DNA of 64,000 nt, from positions 372,916 through 436,915 of the forward strand of contig NZ_VCJO01000003.1 of assembly GCF_009712475.1 (NCBI RefSeq), read 5' to 3'. Every line of letters starts with the position of its first letter. The first letter of the stretch is position 1. The stretch comes from Micromonospora sp. CP22. GTDB lineage: Bacteria; Actinomycetota; Actinomycetes; Mycobacteriales; Micromonosporaceae. The notes under the pieces were generated by a model. The model was not told the DNA's origin and ran no database searches. It was given only the letters and a program-made list of their open reading frames with translations. Below, piece after piece: positions 1 through 8,087 of this stretch. Position numbers and translations under genes: made by a program.

Positions 1-157
1 GCACCGCGAGCGAATCATCAGGTGCAGCGCGGTGGTGCCTCATCGCGACGCCGAGCGCAGCGAGGTGGGGCGATGAGCGAGCACCGCGAGCGAATCATCA
101 GGTGCAGCGCGGTGGTGCCTCATCGCGACGCCGAGCGCAGCGAGGTGGGGCGATGAG
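1..157. repeat. 80-bp tandem duplication carrying a ribosome-binding site and start codon
   Basis: Bases 1-77 recur as 81-157, a period of exactly 80 with identical sequence. Each copy ends in a GAGG-containing purine stretch followed by ATGAG, so each carries a Shine-Dalgarno and a start codon. The ATG of the second copy is the yifB start at 153. The ATG of the first copy (73) opens a 27-codon frame whose TGA (154-156) overlaps the yifB ATG, so translation of the leader could couple to yifB. The first copy is cut by the window edge, so more units may lie upstream. The duplication is seen directly; any role is inference. Confidence 0.85.
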
Positions 158-1670
158 TTACGCCCGGGTGCTCTGTGTCGGGCTGGTCGGGGTGACCGGG
201 CATCTGGTGGAGGTGGAGGTGGATCTCGCCGCCGGCCTACCCGGGGTGGTGATCTCCGGGTTGCCCGACACCGCCCTGCACGAGGCACGCGATCGGGTCC
301 GGGCCGCGGTGGTCAACTCCGGCCAACGGTGGCCGAACCGCCGGATCACCCTGAATCTGCTGCCGGCCACCCTGCCCAAGTTCGGTTCGGCGTTCGATCT
401 GGCGATCGCGGTGGCTCTGCTCGGCGGCTCCGGTGAGCTTCCGCTGCTGCCGCTGGAGGGCGTGGCGGTCCTCGGCGAGTTGGGTCTGGACGGCACCGTA
501 CGACCGGTCCGGGGCGTGTTGCCGATGGTCGTCGCGGCGGCGAAGGCCGGTGTCCAGCGGGTGATCGTGCCGGCGGACAACACGGCCGAGGCGGCGGTCG
601 TCCCCGGGCTGCTGGTACGCGGCGTGGACACCCTGCACCGGTTGGTCGGCTTCGTCCGCGACGGCACCCCGCTGATCGAGCCGTCGGATGACGCTCCGCC
701 TCCGGCCGCGCCCGGCCCCGACCTGGCCGAGGTGGCCGGGCAGGGCCTGGGGCGGCGTGCCCTGGAGGTGGCCGCCGCCGGTGGGCACCATCTGGCGCTG
801 ATCGGGCCGCCGGGTGCGGGCAAGACGATGCTCGCCGAGCGCCTGCCGTCGATCCTGCCGGAACTGGACGACGAGGCCGCGCTGGAGGTCACCGCGCTGC
901 ACTCGATCGCCGGGCTGCTGCCGCCGGGTGGCCGGTTGATCCGCCGGCCTCCGTTCCAGGCACCGCACCACACCGCGACGGTGCCCTCGATCGTCGGCGG
1001 CGGTTCGGGGCTCGCCCGTCCCGGTGCGATCTCACTGGCGCACCGTGGGGTGTTGCTGATGGATGAGGCACCCGAGTTCAGCAAGGCCGCGTTGGAGGCG
1101 CTGCGTCAGCCGTTGGAGCACGGCCGGGTGCTGCTCACCCGGAGCCGGGGCAGCGCCGAGTACCCGGCCCGCGCCCAACTGGTGCTCGCGGCCAATCCGT
1201 GCCCGTGCGCGAACCCGGCCGGCGACGACCGCTGTGAGTGTCCCCCGCTGGTCCGCCGTCGCTACCTCGGCCGACTCTCCGGGCCACTGCTCGACCGGAT
1301 CGACCTCCAGGTGCGGCTGGCGCCGATGCGCGCGGCCGAGCTGATGGAGACGGGCAGTCACGAGTCGTCCGCCGTAGTCGCGGGCAGGGTGGCGGCGGCC
1401 CGGGCGGCGGCGGCCGGGCGGTGGGCACCGCTGGGTCGACGCCTCAACGCCGAGATACCCGGTCCGGACCTGCGACGAGCACCGTGGCGACTGCCCGGCC
1501 GGGTCACCGCCGAGTTGCGGTCTCGGCTCGACTCCGGGTCGCTCTCCGCCCGTGGCTTCGACCGGATCATCCGACTCGCCTGGACGATCGCCGACCTGGA
1601 CGGGCGGGCCACCCCGAACGCGGAGGACGTCGGCGAGGCCATCGCACTCAGGACGGGAGAGGGCATGTGA
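153..1670 (+). CDS. yifB: YifB/ComM-family Mg-chelatase-like AAA+ ATPase
   Basis: This is a 505-residue cytoplasmic AAA+ protein of the YifB/ComM family, annotated as Mg-chelatase subunit D/I-like. In proteobacteria ComM is a hexameric branch-migration helicase in natural transformation; that role is not shown in actinobacteria. The N-terminal 180 residues match the Lon-substrate-like fold of the family. Walker A GPPGAGKT lies at about residues 218-225, Walker B is GVLLMDEAPEF, and a Cys cluster CPCANPAGDDRCEC precedes the C-terminal Mg-chelatase region. The start at 153 gives the family N-terminus MSYARVL and has GAGG seven bases upstream; an upstream extension would read through the tandem repeat. 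It overlaps dprA by 4 bases, consistent with co-translation of two DNA-processing proteins. Confidence 0.93.
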   Translation: MSYARVLCVGLVGVTGHLVEVEVDLAAGLPGVVISGLPDTALHEARDRVRAAVVNSGQRWPNRRITLNLLPATLPKFGSAFDLAIAVALLGGSGELPLLPLEGVAVLGELGLDGTVRPVRGVLPMVVAAAKAGVQRVIVPADNTAEAAVVPGLLVRGVDTLHRLVGFVRDGTPLIEPSDDAPPPAAPGPDLAEVAGQGLGRRALEVAAAGGHHLALIGPPGAGKTMLAERLPSILPELDDEAALEVTALHSIAGLLPPGGRLIRRPPFQAPHHTATVPSIVGGGSGLARPGAISLAHRGVLLMDEAPEFSKAALEALRQPLEHGRVLLTRSRGSAEYPARAQLVLAANPCPCANPAGDDRCECPPLVRRRYLGRLSGPLLDRIDLQVRLAPMRAAELMETGSHESSAVVAGRVAAARAAAAGRWAPLGRRLNAEIPGPDLRRAPWRLPGRVTAELRSRLDSGSLSARGFDRIIRLAWTIADLDGRATPNAEDVGEAIALRTGEGM

Positions 1671-2899
1671 GCACCCACGAGGAGTTGACCCTGGCGCGGG
1701 TGGCGTTGACCTGGCTGGCCGAACCGGGCACCCGGTCGGTGCACGGGTTGGTCGACGAGTTGGGTCCGATGGGCGCGCTGGACCTGCTACTGGACGGCGG
1801 TGCACCACAGCAGGGGCTACGCGAGTCAGTGGCGGCGCGTACCCGGGCCGGTGACGCCAGGGCGATCGCCGCCGAGGCGTTGCACCGCGCCGACCGGCTC
1901 GGTGTCCGGGTCGTCATCCCCGGCGACGACGAGTGGCCCGGCACGGTGGAACACCTGCGCACCCTCCGCCTGCCCGACGCACGCCGCCGGGTGGACGTCG
2001 AGACCGCGCCGCCGCTCTGTTTCTGGGTACGCGGGTCGTGGCCGCTGGCGGAGGCGCTGGACCGGTCGGTGGCGGTGGTGGGGGCACGGGCGGCCACGGC
2101 GTACGGCGTCCACATCGCCACCGACCTCGGCTACGGGCTGGCTGACCGGGACTGGACGGTCGTCTCGGGCGGCGCGTTCGGCATCGACGCCGCCGCGCAT
2201 CGTGGGGCGTTGAACGCCGGTGGGCTCACGGTCGCGGTGCTCGCGTGTGGGGTGGACCGCGCCTACCCGATGGGCAACGCGGCCCTGTTCGACCGGATCG
2301 CCGACACGGGTCTGTTGGTCAGCGAGTGGCCGCCGGGGGCGGAGCCGCTGCGTCCCCGGTTCCTCATCCGCAACCGGGTGATCGCGGCGGGCACCCGGGG
2401 CACCGTGCTGGTCGAGGCGGCGGCCCGCAGCGGCGCGACACAGACGACCCGGCGGGCCATCGCCCTGGGCCGCCCGGCGATGGTGGTTCCGGGCCCGGTC
2501 ACCTCGGCCATGTCGGTCGGGGCCCACGAGGTCCTTCGGGAAGAGCCAAAGGCGCGGCTGGTCACCGGCCTGGCGCAGGTGCTGGAGGAGGTGGGTCGGA
2601 TCGGTGAATTGGCCCCGGTGCCGCGTGGGCCCGAACGGCCCACCGACCTGCTCGACGACGACGCCCGGTCGATCGTGGAGGCGATGCCCCGGCGGGGGCG
2701 GGTGGGCGTCGACGCCCTCGCCACGCGGGCCGGCCTCGCCGTCCGCACGGTGTTGCGCAAACTGCCCCTGCTGGAGGAACTGGCTTTGGTGGTACGCCGT
2801 GACGACGGCTACGCCCTGGCCAGCCCGACCGGCAAGGGCACGGGCACCCATGCCCGAACAGCAGGACCGGCCCGTCCGCCAGGAACTCCGTATGGCTGA
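1667..2899 (+). CDS. dprA: DNA-processing protein DprA
   Basis: A DprA/Smf protein of 410 residues. In transformable bacteria DprA binds incoming single-stranded DNA and loads RecA; its role in non-competent actinobacteria is unclear. The central Rossmann-like fold is visible through VVGARAATAYG, SGGAFGIDAAAHRGAL and FLIRNRVIAAGT. A C-terminal winged-helix (DML1-type) segment follows, around RSIVEAMPRRGRVGVDALA. The start is a GTG in a GTGA overlap with the yifB stop, implying translational coupling. A longer in-frame reading would run antilogically through yifB and is rejected. Confidence 0.95.
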   Translation: MSTHEELTLARVALTWLAEPGTRSVHGLVDELGPMGALDLLLDGGAPQQGLRESVAARTRAGDARAIAAEALHRADRLGVRVVIPGDDEWPGTVEHLRTLRLPDARRRVDVETAPPLCFWVRGSWPLAEALDRSVAVVGARAATAYGVHIATDLGYGLADRDWTVVSGGAFGIDAAAHRGALNAGGLTVAVLACGVDRAYPMGNAALFDRIADTGLLVSEWPPGAEPLRPRFLIRNRVIAAGTRGTVLVEAAARSGATQTTRRAIALGRPAMVVPGPVTSAMSVGAHEVLREEPKARLVTGLAQVLEEVGRIGELAPVPRGPERPTDLLDDDARSIVEAMPRRGRVGVDALATRAGLAVRTVLRKLPLLEELALVVRRDDGYALASPTGKGTGTHARTAGPARPPGTPYG

Positions 2900-2936
2900 G
2901 CACGCCACGTGTTCGCCGACCGGGCGCCAGCGCTCG

Positions 2937-2942
2937 TAGGGT
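2937..2942 (+). promoter_or_regulatory. Candidate -10 box for a leaderless xerC transcript
   Basis: TAGGGT lies 7 bases before the GTG at 2950, the position expected when the transcript begins at the start codon. It also argues against the in-frame GTG at 2941, which would overlap the hexamer. No convincing -35 is visible. Confidence 0.45.
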
Positions 2943-2949
2943 GGTTCCC

Positions 2950-4056
2950 GTGGGCAGGATGGGCGCGCGAGGATCGGCCGCCACCAGCACCCGGGCGATG
3001 CACGGCGCGCTGCCGGCACCGCTGCGGGAGGCGGTGGACGAGTTCGCCGAGCACCTCGCCTCGGTCCGTAACCGCTCGGCGCACACGGTCCGGGCGTACG
3101 TCGCCGATCTGGTCTCGCTGTTGAACCACGCGCAGCGGATGGGCTGCACCGAGGTCGCCGAGCTGAGCCTCGACACGGTGCGCAGCTGGCTGGCCCGGCA
3201 ACGCACGACCGGTGCCGCCCGCACCTCGCTGGCGCGTCGGGCGGCCACCGCCCGGACCTTCAGTACCTGGGCCCACCGGGCGGGACTGCTGCCCGCCGAC
3301 GTCGCCGCCACGCTGGCCAGCCCTCGGCCACGCCGGACGCTGCCGACGGTGCTTCGTCCCGAACAGGCGGCGCTGCTCGTCGAACAGCCGGCCAGCCGGC
3401 CGGCCCCGCCGGCATTCCCCACGACCACACCACCGCCCCCCGACGGCCAACCTGCCGAGGACCACGACCCGACCGGCGTCGCCGCCCCATCTGTCGCCGC
3501 CCCATCTGTCGCCGAGGCGGCCGAGCCGGTCACCGACGAGCAGGACGGTGCGGCGGTGCGGCTACGCGACCGCGTGCTGCTCGAACTGCTCTACGGCACC
3601 GGGGTGCGGGTCAGCGAGGCGTGCGGTCTCGACACGGCCGACGTCGACCAGGGCCGGCGGGTGGTCCGGGTACGCGGCAAGGGCGGACGGGAACGGACGG
3701 TGCCGTACGGGCTGCCGGCGCAGCGTGCCCTCGACGACTGGCTGCGACGGGGGCGACAGTTGCTGGCGACCCCGGAGTCCCGCGACGCGCTGCTGCTCGG
3801 TGCCCGGGGCGGTCGGCTGCATCCGACGACGGCCCGCCGGATCGTCAACGGCTACGCCAAGGCGGCCGGGCTGCCCCGGACCAGTCCGCACGCGTTACGT
3901 CACTCGGCCGCCACCCACCTGCTCGAAGGCGGAGCGGATCTCCGGGCAGTGCAGGAGCTGTTGGGCCACTCCTCGCTGGCCAGCACCCAGATCTACACGC
4001 ATGTCTCGGTGGAACGTCTCCGGGCCGCCTACCGTCAGGCCCACCCCCGCGCCTGA
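2950..4056 (+). CDS. xerC: Tyrosine site-specific recombinase XerC with an expanded interdomain linker
   Basis: XerC acts with XerD at dif to resolve chromosome dimers at division. The N-terminal SAM-like core-binding domain spans about residues 25-120. The catalytic domain starts near 203 and holds the full tyrosine recombinase set: R220, K244, H314, R317, H340 and nucleophile Y349. Between the domains, residues about 147-202 form a Pro/Ala/Asp-rich insert containing the duplication APSVAAPSVA. At 368 residues the protein is about 60-70 longer than typical XerC of roughly 300. The gene follows dprA after a 50-base gap, as in mycobacteria. Start choice among GTG 2941, GTG 2950 and ATG 2998 rests on the upstream TAGGGT. 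Confidence 0.9.
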   Translation: MGRMGARGSAATSTRAMHGALPAPLREAVDEFAEHLASVRNRSAHTVRAYVADLVSLLNHAQRMGCTEVAELSLDTVRSWLARQRTTGAARTSLARRAATARTFSTWAHRAGLLPADVAATLASPRPRRTLPTVLRPEQAALLVEQPASRPAPPAFPTTTPPPPDGQPAEDHDPTGVAAPSVAAPSVAEAAEPVTDEQDGAAVRLRDRVLLELLYGTGVRVSEACGLDTADVDQGRRVVRVRGKGGRERTVPYGLPAQRALDDWLRRGRQLLATPESRDALLLGARGGRLHPTTARRIVNGYAKAAGLPRTSPHALRHSAATHLLEGGADLRAVQELLGHSSLASTQIYTHVSVERLRAAYRQAHPRA

Positions 4057-4109
4057 CGGCGGGTGAGGCAGCCGGAGCGAAGGCGAGCCGGTCGCCCCGG
4101 CCCGACGGT

Positions 4110-4115
4110 TACGAT
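4110..4115 (+). promoter_or_regulatory. Candidate -10 box, leaderless aminotransferase transcript
   Basis: TACGAT stands exactly 6 bases before the GTG at 4122, with no purine-rich Shine-Dalgarno between. This matches the TANNNT leaderless signature of actinobacteria. Confidence 0.5.
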
Positions 4116-4121
4116 CATCAG

Positions 4122-5303
4122 GTGAGCGTCCCGCCGCCACCCGAGCCGATCACCGGTGCCCGCCTGCTCTTCTCCCTCGACCCGGCGGTCAGCCATCTGA
4201 ACCACGGCTCGTTCGGGGCGGTGCCGATCGTGGCGCAACGGGCGCAGCAACGGCTACGCGACGAGATGGAAGCCGACCCGCTGCGGTTCTTCACGCAGGG
4301 CCTGGCCGACCGGATCGCCCACACCCGTCGACACCTGGCGGGTTTTCTCGGTGCCGACCCCGATCACACCGCTCTGACCACCAACGCGACGACTGGTGCC
4401 GCAGTGGTGCTCCAGTCCCTGGGGCTCCGCCCCGGCGACGAGGTGCTCACCACCGACCACGGCTACGGCGCGGTCGACTACTCCATCGACCGGGAGTGCC
4501 ACCGCACCGGTGCGACGCACCGGGTTCTGCGGGTGCCGTTGACCGCCACCGCCGAGCAGGTGGTGCAGATCGTGCGGGACGGCCTGCGTCCGGGGCGTAC
4601 CCGTCTGCTGGTGGTGGACCAGCTCACCTCGGCGACGGCCCGGCTGTTCCCGGTCGCCGCGATCGTCGGGGTGGCCGGCGAGCACGGCGTACCGGTGCTG
4701 GTCGACGCCGCGCATGCTCCGGGCATGCTGCCCGCGCCGGTACGCGGCATCGGTGCCGACTTCTGGGTGGGCAACCTGCACAAGTGGGGGTACGCCCCAC
4801 GCGGCACCGCAGTGTTGGCGGTGGCTCCACGGTGGCGGGACCGGATCGAGCCGCTGGTGGTCTCCTGGGAACAGGATTCGGGCTTCCCGGCTCGGCTGGA
4901 GTGGCAGGGCACCTCGGACTACACGGCCTGGCTGAGCGCCCCGGCGGGTCTCTACACACTGCGCAGCCTCGGCGTCGACCGGGTACGCGCGCACAACGCC
5001 GCCCTGGCCGCGTACGGGCAACGGGTGGTGGGGGACGCGCTCGGCGTGCCACCGGCCGACCTGCCCGACCCCGGCGGACCGACGGTCGCCATGCGGCTCA
5101 TCCCGTTGCCGGCGGGTCTCGCCACGACCCGGGACGGTGCTCGGGCGTTGCAGACCCGCATCGCCGAGCGGCTCGCCACCCAGGTCGCGGTGATGACCTG
5201 GGACGGACGCGGCTGGCTGCGGCTGTGCGGGCAGGTCTACAACTCGCCGGAGGAGTACCAACGACTCGCCGTCGGGCTGCCCGGCCTGCTCGCCCAACGG
5301 TGA
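4122..5303 (+). CDS. Aminotransferase class V / isopenicillin N epimerase-like PLP enzyme
   Basis: A 393-residue fold-type I PLP enzyme of the class V family, the group that includes isopenicillin N epimerase, cysteine desulfurases and EgtE-like lyases. The PLP Schiff-base lysine is K221 in NLHKWGYAPRG. The cofactor aspartate is in VLVDAAHAPG (D195), and the N-terminal substrate loop HLNHGSFGAVP is typical of the epimerase-like branch. The substrate cannot be assigned: no biosynthetic partners lie nearby, so a penicillin role is unlikely. The gene is not in the mycobacterial version of this locus as I recall it and looks like an accessory insertion. Its 3' end overlaps the opposing M23 reading frame. 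Confidence 0.82.
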   Translation: MSVPPPPEPITGARLLFSLDPAVSHLNHGSFGAVPIVAQRAQQRLRDEMEADPLRFFTQGLADRIAHTRRHLAGFLGADPDHTALTTNATTGAAVVLQSLGLRPGDEVLTTDHGYGAVDYSIDRECHRTGATHRVLRVPLTATAEQVVQIVRDGLRPGRTRLLVVDQLTSATARLFPVAAIVGVAGEHGVPVLVDAAHAPGMLPAPVRGIGADFWVGNLHKWGYAPRGTAVLAVAPRWRDRIEPLVVSWEQDSGFPARLEWQGTSDYTAWLSAPAGLYTLRSLGVDRVRAHNAALAAYGQRVVGDALGVPPADLPDPGGPTVAMRLIPLPAGLATTRDGARALQTRIAERLATQVAVMTWDGRGWLRLCGQVYNSPEEYQRLAVGLPGLLAQR

Positions 5304-5952
5304 GCGCCGACGACCGGTCGACGGTGACGTGGCCGAGCGGCAGCAGTCGGGCCCGTCCGAGGCCGAGCAGCGCGAGCGGGTCGAGATAGTCATCTCCTCG
5401 GCGCAGCCCCCAGTGCAGGCAGGCGGCCGTGGGACAACCGGCGTGGCCGGGCAACAGGGCGCCCAGGGACGTACCGGCGGCAACCACCGTGCCTGCGGTG
5501 ACGACAGGGCGGACGGGTTCGTAGGTGGTCCGTAGGCCATCGGCGTGCCCGACGGTGACCACCGGCCGGTCGGCGACCATGCCGGCGAACAGGATCGTGC
5601 CGGCCCCGGCCGCCCGGATCGTGGCGGCGGCGGGGACACTCAGGTCCACCCCTCGATGACCGGCAAGCCACGGCCGGGGCGGCGGGTCGAACCGGCGTAC
5701 CGGCTGCGGCACGCCGTCGACAGGCCACCGAAACGACCCAGCCGGGTCGGCCCGCGACGTACCGGAGACCGGCCACCGAAACGACCCGGCCGGATCGGCC
5801 CGCGACGTGCCGTCGACCGGCCTGCCCGGCGCCGTCGCTGGCCCGACTGGTGCGGCCGTTGGCGGCGACGATCCATTCGCCGGGGGCGCGCCGCCCGCCG
5901 GTGCCACCAGCAGGAGCGTGAGGACGCCGGGTATCGCTATCCGTGGTCGCAT
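5098..5952 (-). CDS. Secreted M23-family (LytM-like) metallopeptidase with an extended C-terminus
   Basis: A 284-residue exported protein with a short signal segment (residues 1-21) and a Pro/Ala-rich linker holding two 16-residue repeats (45-76). The M23 peptidase domain runs from about 85 to 195. Zinc ligands are H99 and D103 in GHRGVDLS and H180 in CLHWGLRRG. The usual first His of the HxH motif is Cys, as I recall for many actinobacterial members beside rpsB. The domain should end near residue 205, but no stop is met. The frame runs about 68 Arg-rich residues further, antisense to the aminotransferase. The ATG at 5952 gives the best signal peptide; no clear Shine-Dalgarno is visible. It presumably remodels peptidoglycan. 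Confidence 0.75.
   Translation of the reverse strand: MRPRIAIPGVLTLLLVAPAGGAPPANGSSPPTAAPVGPATAPGRPVDGTSRADPAGSFRWPVSGTSRADPAGSFRWPVDGVPQPVRRFDPPPRPWLAGHRGVDLSVPAAATIRAAGAGTILFAGMVADRPVVTVGHADGLRTTYEPVRPVVTAGTVVAAGTSLGALLPGHAGCPTAACLHWGLRRGDDYLDPLALLGLGRARLLPLGHVTVDRSSALTVGRAGRAARRRVVGTPPASCRPARTAAASRVRPRSSPRPGWRAARRCGSATPEHRPGSWRDPPATG
5723..5818 (-). repeat. Two-copy 48-bp tandem repeat inside the M23 gene
   Basis: A 48-bp unit is present twice with a few substitutions, encoding consecutive copies of a 16-residue linker segment (GTSRADPAGSFRWP core) just before the peptidase domain. The unit is in frame, so it changes linker length only. Confidence 0.8.
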
Positions 5953-6075
5953 GAGGTCGAGCGTGGTCGGGCCCACCGGCCTTCGCCGCCCCGGACCGCC
6001 GACCTGTGGATAGCCGGACGTCCTGTGGACAGTCCACCGGGAACTGGATGATCTGCTATAGACGGCCGCGCCTGA

Positions 6076-6256
6076 CCAGGGCCAGGCCGCATCCCAAGGC
6101 CAGGCCGCATCCCAGGGCCAGGCCGCATCCCAGGGCCAGGCCGCATCCCAGGGCCAGGCCGCATCCCAAGGCCAGGCCGCATCCCAGGGCCAGGCCGCAT
6201 CCCAAGGCCAGGCCGCATCCCAGGGCCAGGCCGCATCCCAGGGCCAGGCCGCATCC
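6076..6256. repeat. 18-bp minisatellite, ten copies
   Basis: The unit, built on CCAGGCCGCATCCCA, repeats with exact 18-base spacing. The GCATCC core starts at 6089 and every 18 bases to 6251, with only A/G variation at one site. It fills most of the 420-base gap between the M23 gene and the DUF2469 gene. Because 18 is divisible by three, all frames stay open and give artefactual periodic peptides. I see no start signal making any of them a gene. The rest of the gap holds no recognisable element. It is expected to vary in copy number between strains. Confidence 0.92.
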
Positions 6257-6372
6257 ACGGCGGGAGACCGGCGGGGACGGCGGGCGGTGCACTGTGGACG
6301 TGACGACGGGCGGCGCGGACGATCGCGGCGGGTGGGGGATCCGCCGTCGTCAGCCCGTGGGCGACGCTGGGC

Positions 6373-6696
6373 TCAGCCGCCGAAGCCGGAGTCGGCGGGC
6401 AGGGAGATGTCCGGCTTCTCCAACTCCTCGACGTTCACGTCCTTGAACGTCATGACCCGGACATTCTTCACAAACCGGGCGGGGCGGTACATGTCCCAGA
6501 CCCAGGCATCGTGCATCTCGACCTCGAAGTAGACCTCGCCGTCCGAGTTGCGGACGTGCAGGTCGACCTGGTTGGCCAGATAGAACCGGCGCTCGGTCTC
6601 CACCACGTAGGAGAACTGACGGACGATGTCGCGGTACTCCCGGTAGAGCTGGAGCTCCATCTCGGTCTCGTACTTTTCGAGATCTTCCGCGCTCAT
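6373..6696 (-). CDS. DUF2469 family protein
   Basis: A 107-residue acidic protein of the DUF2469 family, conserved beside rnhB in actinobacteria (Rv2901c in M. tuberculosis, from memory). The N-terminus MSAEDLEKYETEMEL and the aromatic core FEVEMHDAWVWDMYRPARF are characteristic. No catalytic motif, signal peptide or membrane segment is visible and the function is unknown. The start lies in an ATGA overlap with rnhB, with GGCGGAG just upstream inside rnhB, so the two are translationally coupled. Confidence 0.9.
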   Translation of the reverse strand: MSAEDLEKYETEMELQLYREYRDIVRQFSYVVETERRFYLANQVDLHVRNSDGEVYFEVEMHDAWVWDMYRPARFVKNVRVMTFKDVNVEELEKPDISLPADSGFGG

Positions 6697-7505
6697 CGCA
6701 CTCCGCCTTCCATGACCACATCTTCCCCCACCGGCGCCGGAGGCCGAGGCTGCTCGCTCAACGCCACGCCGACGGTACCCCCTGCGGCGCCGGAGCGCCC
6801 CATCGGCTCTTCCCGGCTTGCGCCCAGCGGTCGTCGCGAGCGGGGTGGCCGGTTGTCGAGCCCGGAGACAGCGGCCACGTTCACGTACGAGAAACGGTGC
6901 TCCCGACACGGCCCACGCTCGCGCAGGGCGGCCGTGTGCTCGGCGGTTATGTAGCCCTTGTGCTCGGCGAACCCGTAGCCCGGATACGCGGCGTCCAGAT
7001 CCACCATGATCCGGTCCCGGGTGACCTTGGCCAGTACGCTAGCCGCCGCCACACAGGCAGCGACCCGGTCACCCTTCCACACCGCAAGCCCCGGCACACC
7101 CATGCCGTCGACGCCGAACCCGTCGGTCAACACGTACTCCGGCCGGACCGTCAGCGAGGCCAGCGCCCGCCGCATCGCGGCCAGATTGCACACATGCAGC
7201 CCCCGGGCGTCGACCTCGTCCGCCGGGATGACCACCACCGCGTACGCCAGGGCACGCTCGACGACCTCGTCGTGAACCCGTTCCCGGCTGGCCGGGGTGA
7301 GCAGCTTGGAGTCGGCCAGCCCGTCGATCTCGCCCCGCCGCCCCTCCGGCAGCACCACGGCAGCGGCGACCAGCGGCCCGGCGCAGGCACCGCGACCCGC
7401 CTCGTCGGCACCGGCGACATAGCGGAACCCACGCCGTTGCAGGGCCCGCTCCAGGGCGTAGAGCCCGGCCTCGCGGCGGACCACGGTGCGTGGTGGAGTC
7501 AGCAT
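6693..7505 (-). CDS. rnhB: Ribonuclease HII
   Basis: A 270-residue RNase HII that nicks 5' of ribonucleotides in duplex DNA for excision repair and removes RNA-DNA hybrids. The catalytic acidic residues start with D34-E35 in GADEAGRG; DSKLLT and the later Asp in VLTDGFGV supply the others. The C-terminus carries about 40 extra Pro/Gly-rich residues beyond the folded domain. It overlaps the upstream NUDIX gene by 7 bases and the downstream DUF2469 gene by 4, so the three form a tight operon. Confidence 0.95.
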   Translation of the reverse strand: MLTPPRTVVRREAGLYALERALQRRGFRYVAGADEAGRGACAGPLVAAAVVLPEGRRGEIDGLADSKLLTPASRERVHDEVVERALAYAVVVIPADEVDARGLHVCNLAAMRRALASLTVRPEYVLTDGFGVDGMGVPGLAVWKGDRVAACVAAASVLAKVTRDRIMVDLDAAYPGYGFAEHKGYITAEHTAALRERGPCREHRFSYVNVAAVSGLDNRPPRSRRPLGASREEPMGRSGAAGGTVGVALSEQPRPPAPVGEDVVMEGGVR

Positions 7506-7987
7506 GCCTGTCCCTCGGTGACAGCCGTCGTACCAGCCAACGCCCGGGCCAGCACCTCTGCAAGGTCAAGTGGGTAGCAGCGTTCCGTGGTGCCGGTCAG
7601 CTCGTCGATCGACCACCACCGGTACCGGTCGACGCTGCCTCGCTCCACCTCGCTGAAACCGGCCGTGTCGACCTGGTGTGCCGACACCCGGACGAGGAAG
7701 AACCGCTGCTCCTGCCGATACCACACCCCGTCGAAGGAGAATTCCACGACATCCGCGTGCACCGGCTCGCCGACCTCGGCCACCGACAGCCGCAGTCCGG
7801 TCTCCTCGGCCAGTTCGCGGACGGCGCCCTCGGCGTACGTCTCCCCCGGATCAAGCCCCCCGCCCGGGGTGAACCACCACCGCCCGTCGTCCGGACGAGC
7901 GGGGTCGGAGCCTCGGAACAGCAGCAACCGGTCGGCCGCGTCGACCAGGAGGACGCGGGCGGCGCACCTCGGGGTGTAGTCGGTCAC
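7499..7987 (-). CDS. NUDIX hydrolase
   Basis: A 162-residue single-domain NUDIX protein. The complete Nudix box begins GGGLDPGETYAEGAV and continues RELAEETGL, so metal-dependent pyrophosphatase activity is expected; the substrate cannot be inferred. The GTG start gives VTDYTPRCAARVLLVD at the first beta strand. Further upstream codons are low-complexity and Arg-rich and are left out. A -10-like CAGTCT lies 6 bases before this GTG, so the mRNA may be leaderless. Confidence 0.85.
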   Translation of the reverse strand: MTDYTPRCAARVLLVDAADRLLLFRGSDPARPDDGRWWFTPGGGLDPGETYAEGAVRELAEETGLRLSVAEVGEPVHADVVEFSFDGVWYRQEQRFFLVRVSAHQVDTAGFSEVERGSVDRYRWWSIDELTGTTERCYPLDLAEVLARALAGTTAVTEGQAC

Positions 7988-8087
7988 CGCACCAGACTGC
8001 CAGAAGCCTGCGACCTCGCCCACGCCCCGGCACCCCCGTCGAGGCCCGGCCTGGGCGGGTGCTCGCCGACCGGCGGGTCGGCCCAGC

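Noticed and set aside
4122-5303. Beta-lactam biosynthesis from the isopenicillin N epimerase-like enzyme
   Set aside because: No IPNS, ACVS or other pathway genes nearby; the family label is broad.
5098-5952. Inactive M23 peptidase because the HxH motif reads CLH
   Set aside because: The zinc ligands are present, and I recall this Cys form in many actinobacterial homologs.
6076-6256. CRISPR array
   Set aside because: Units are contiguous 18-mers without variable spacers, and no cas genes are present.
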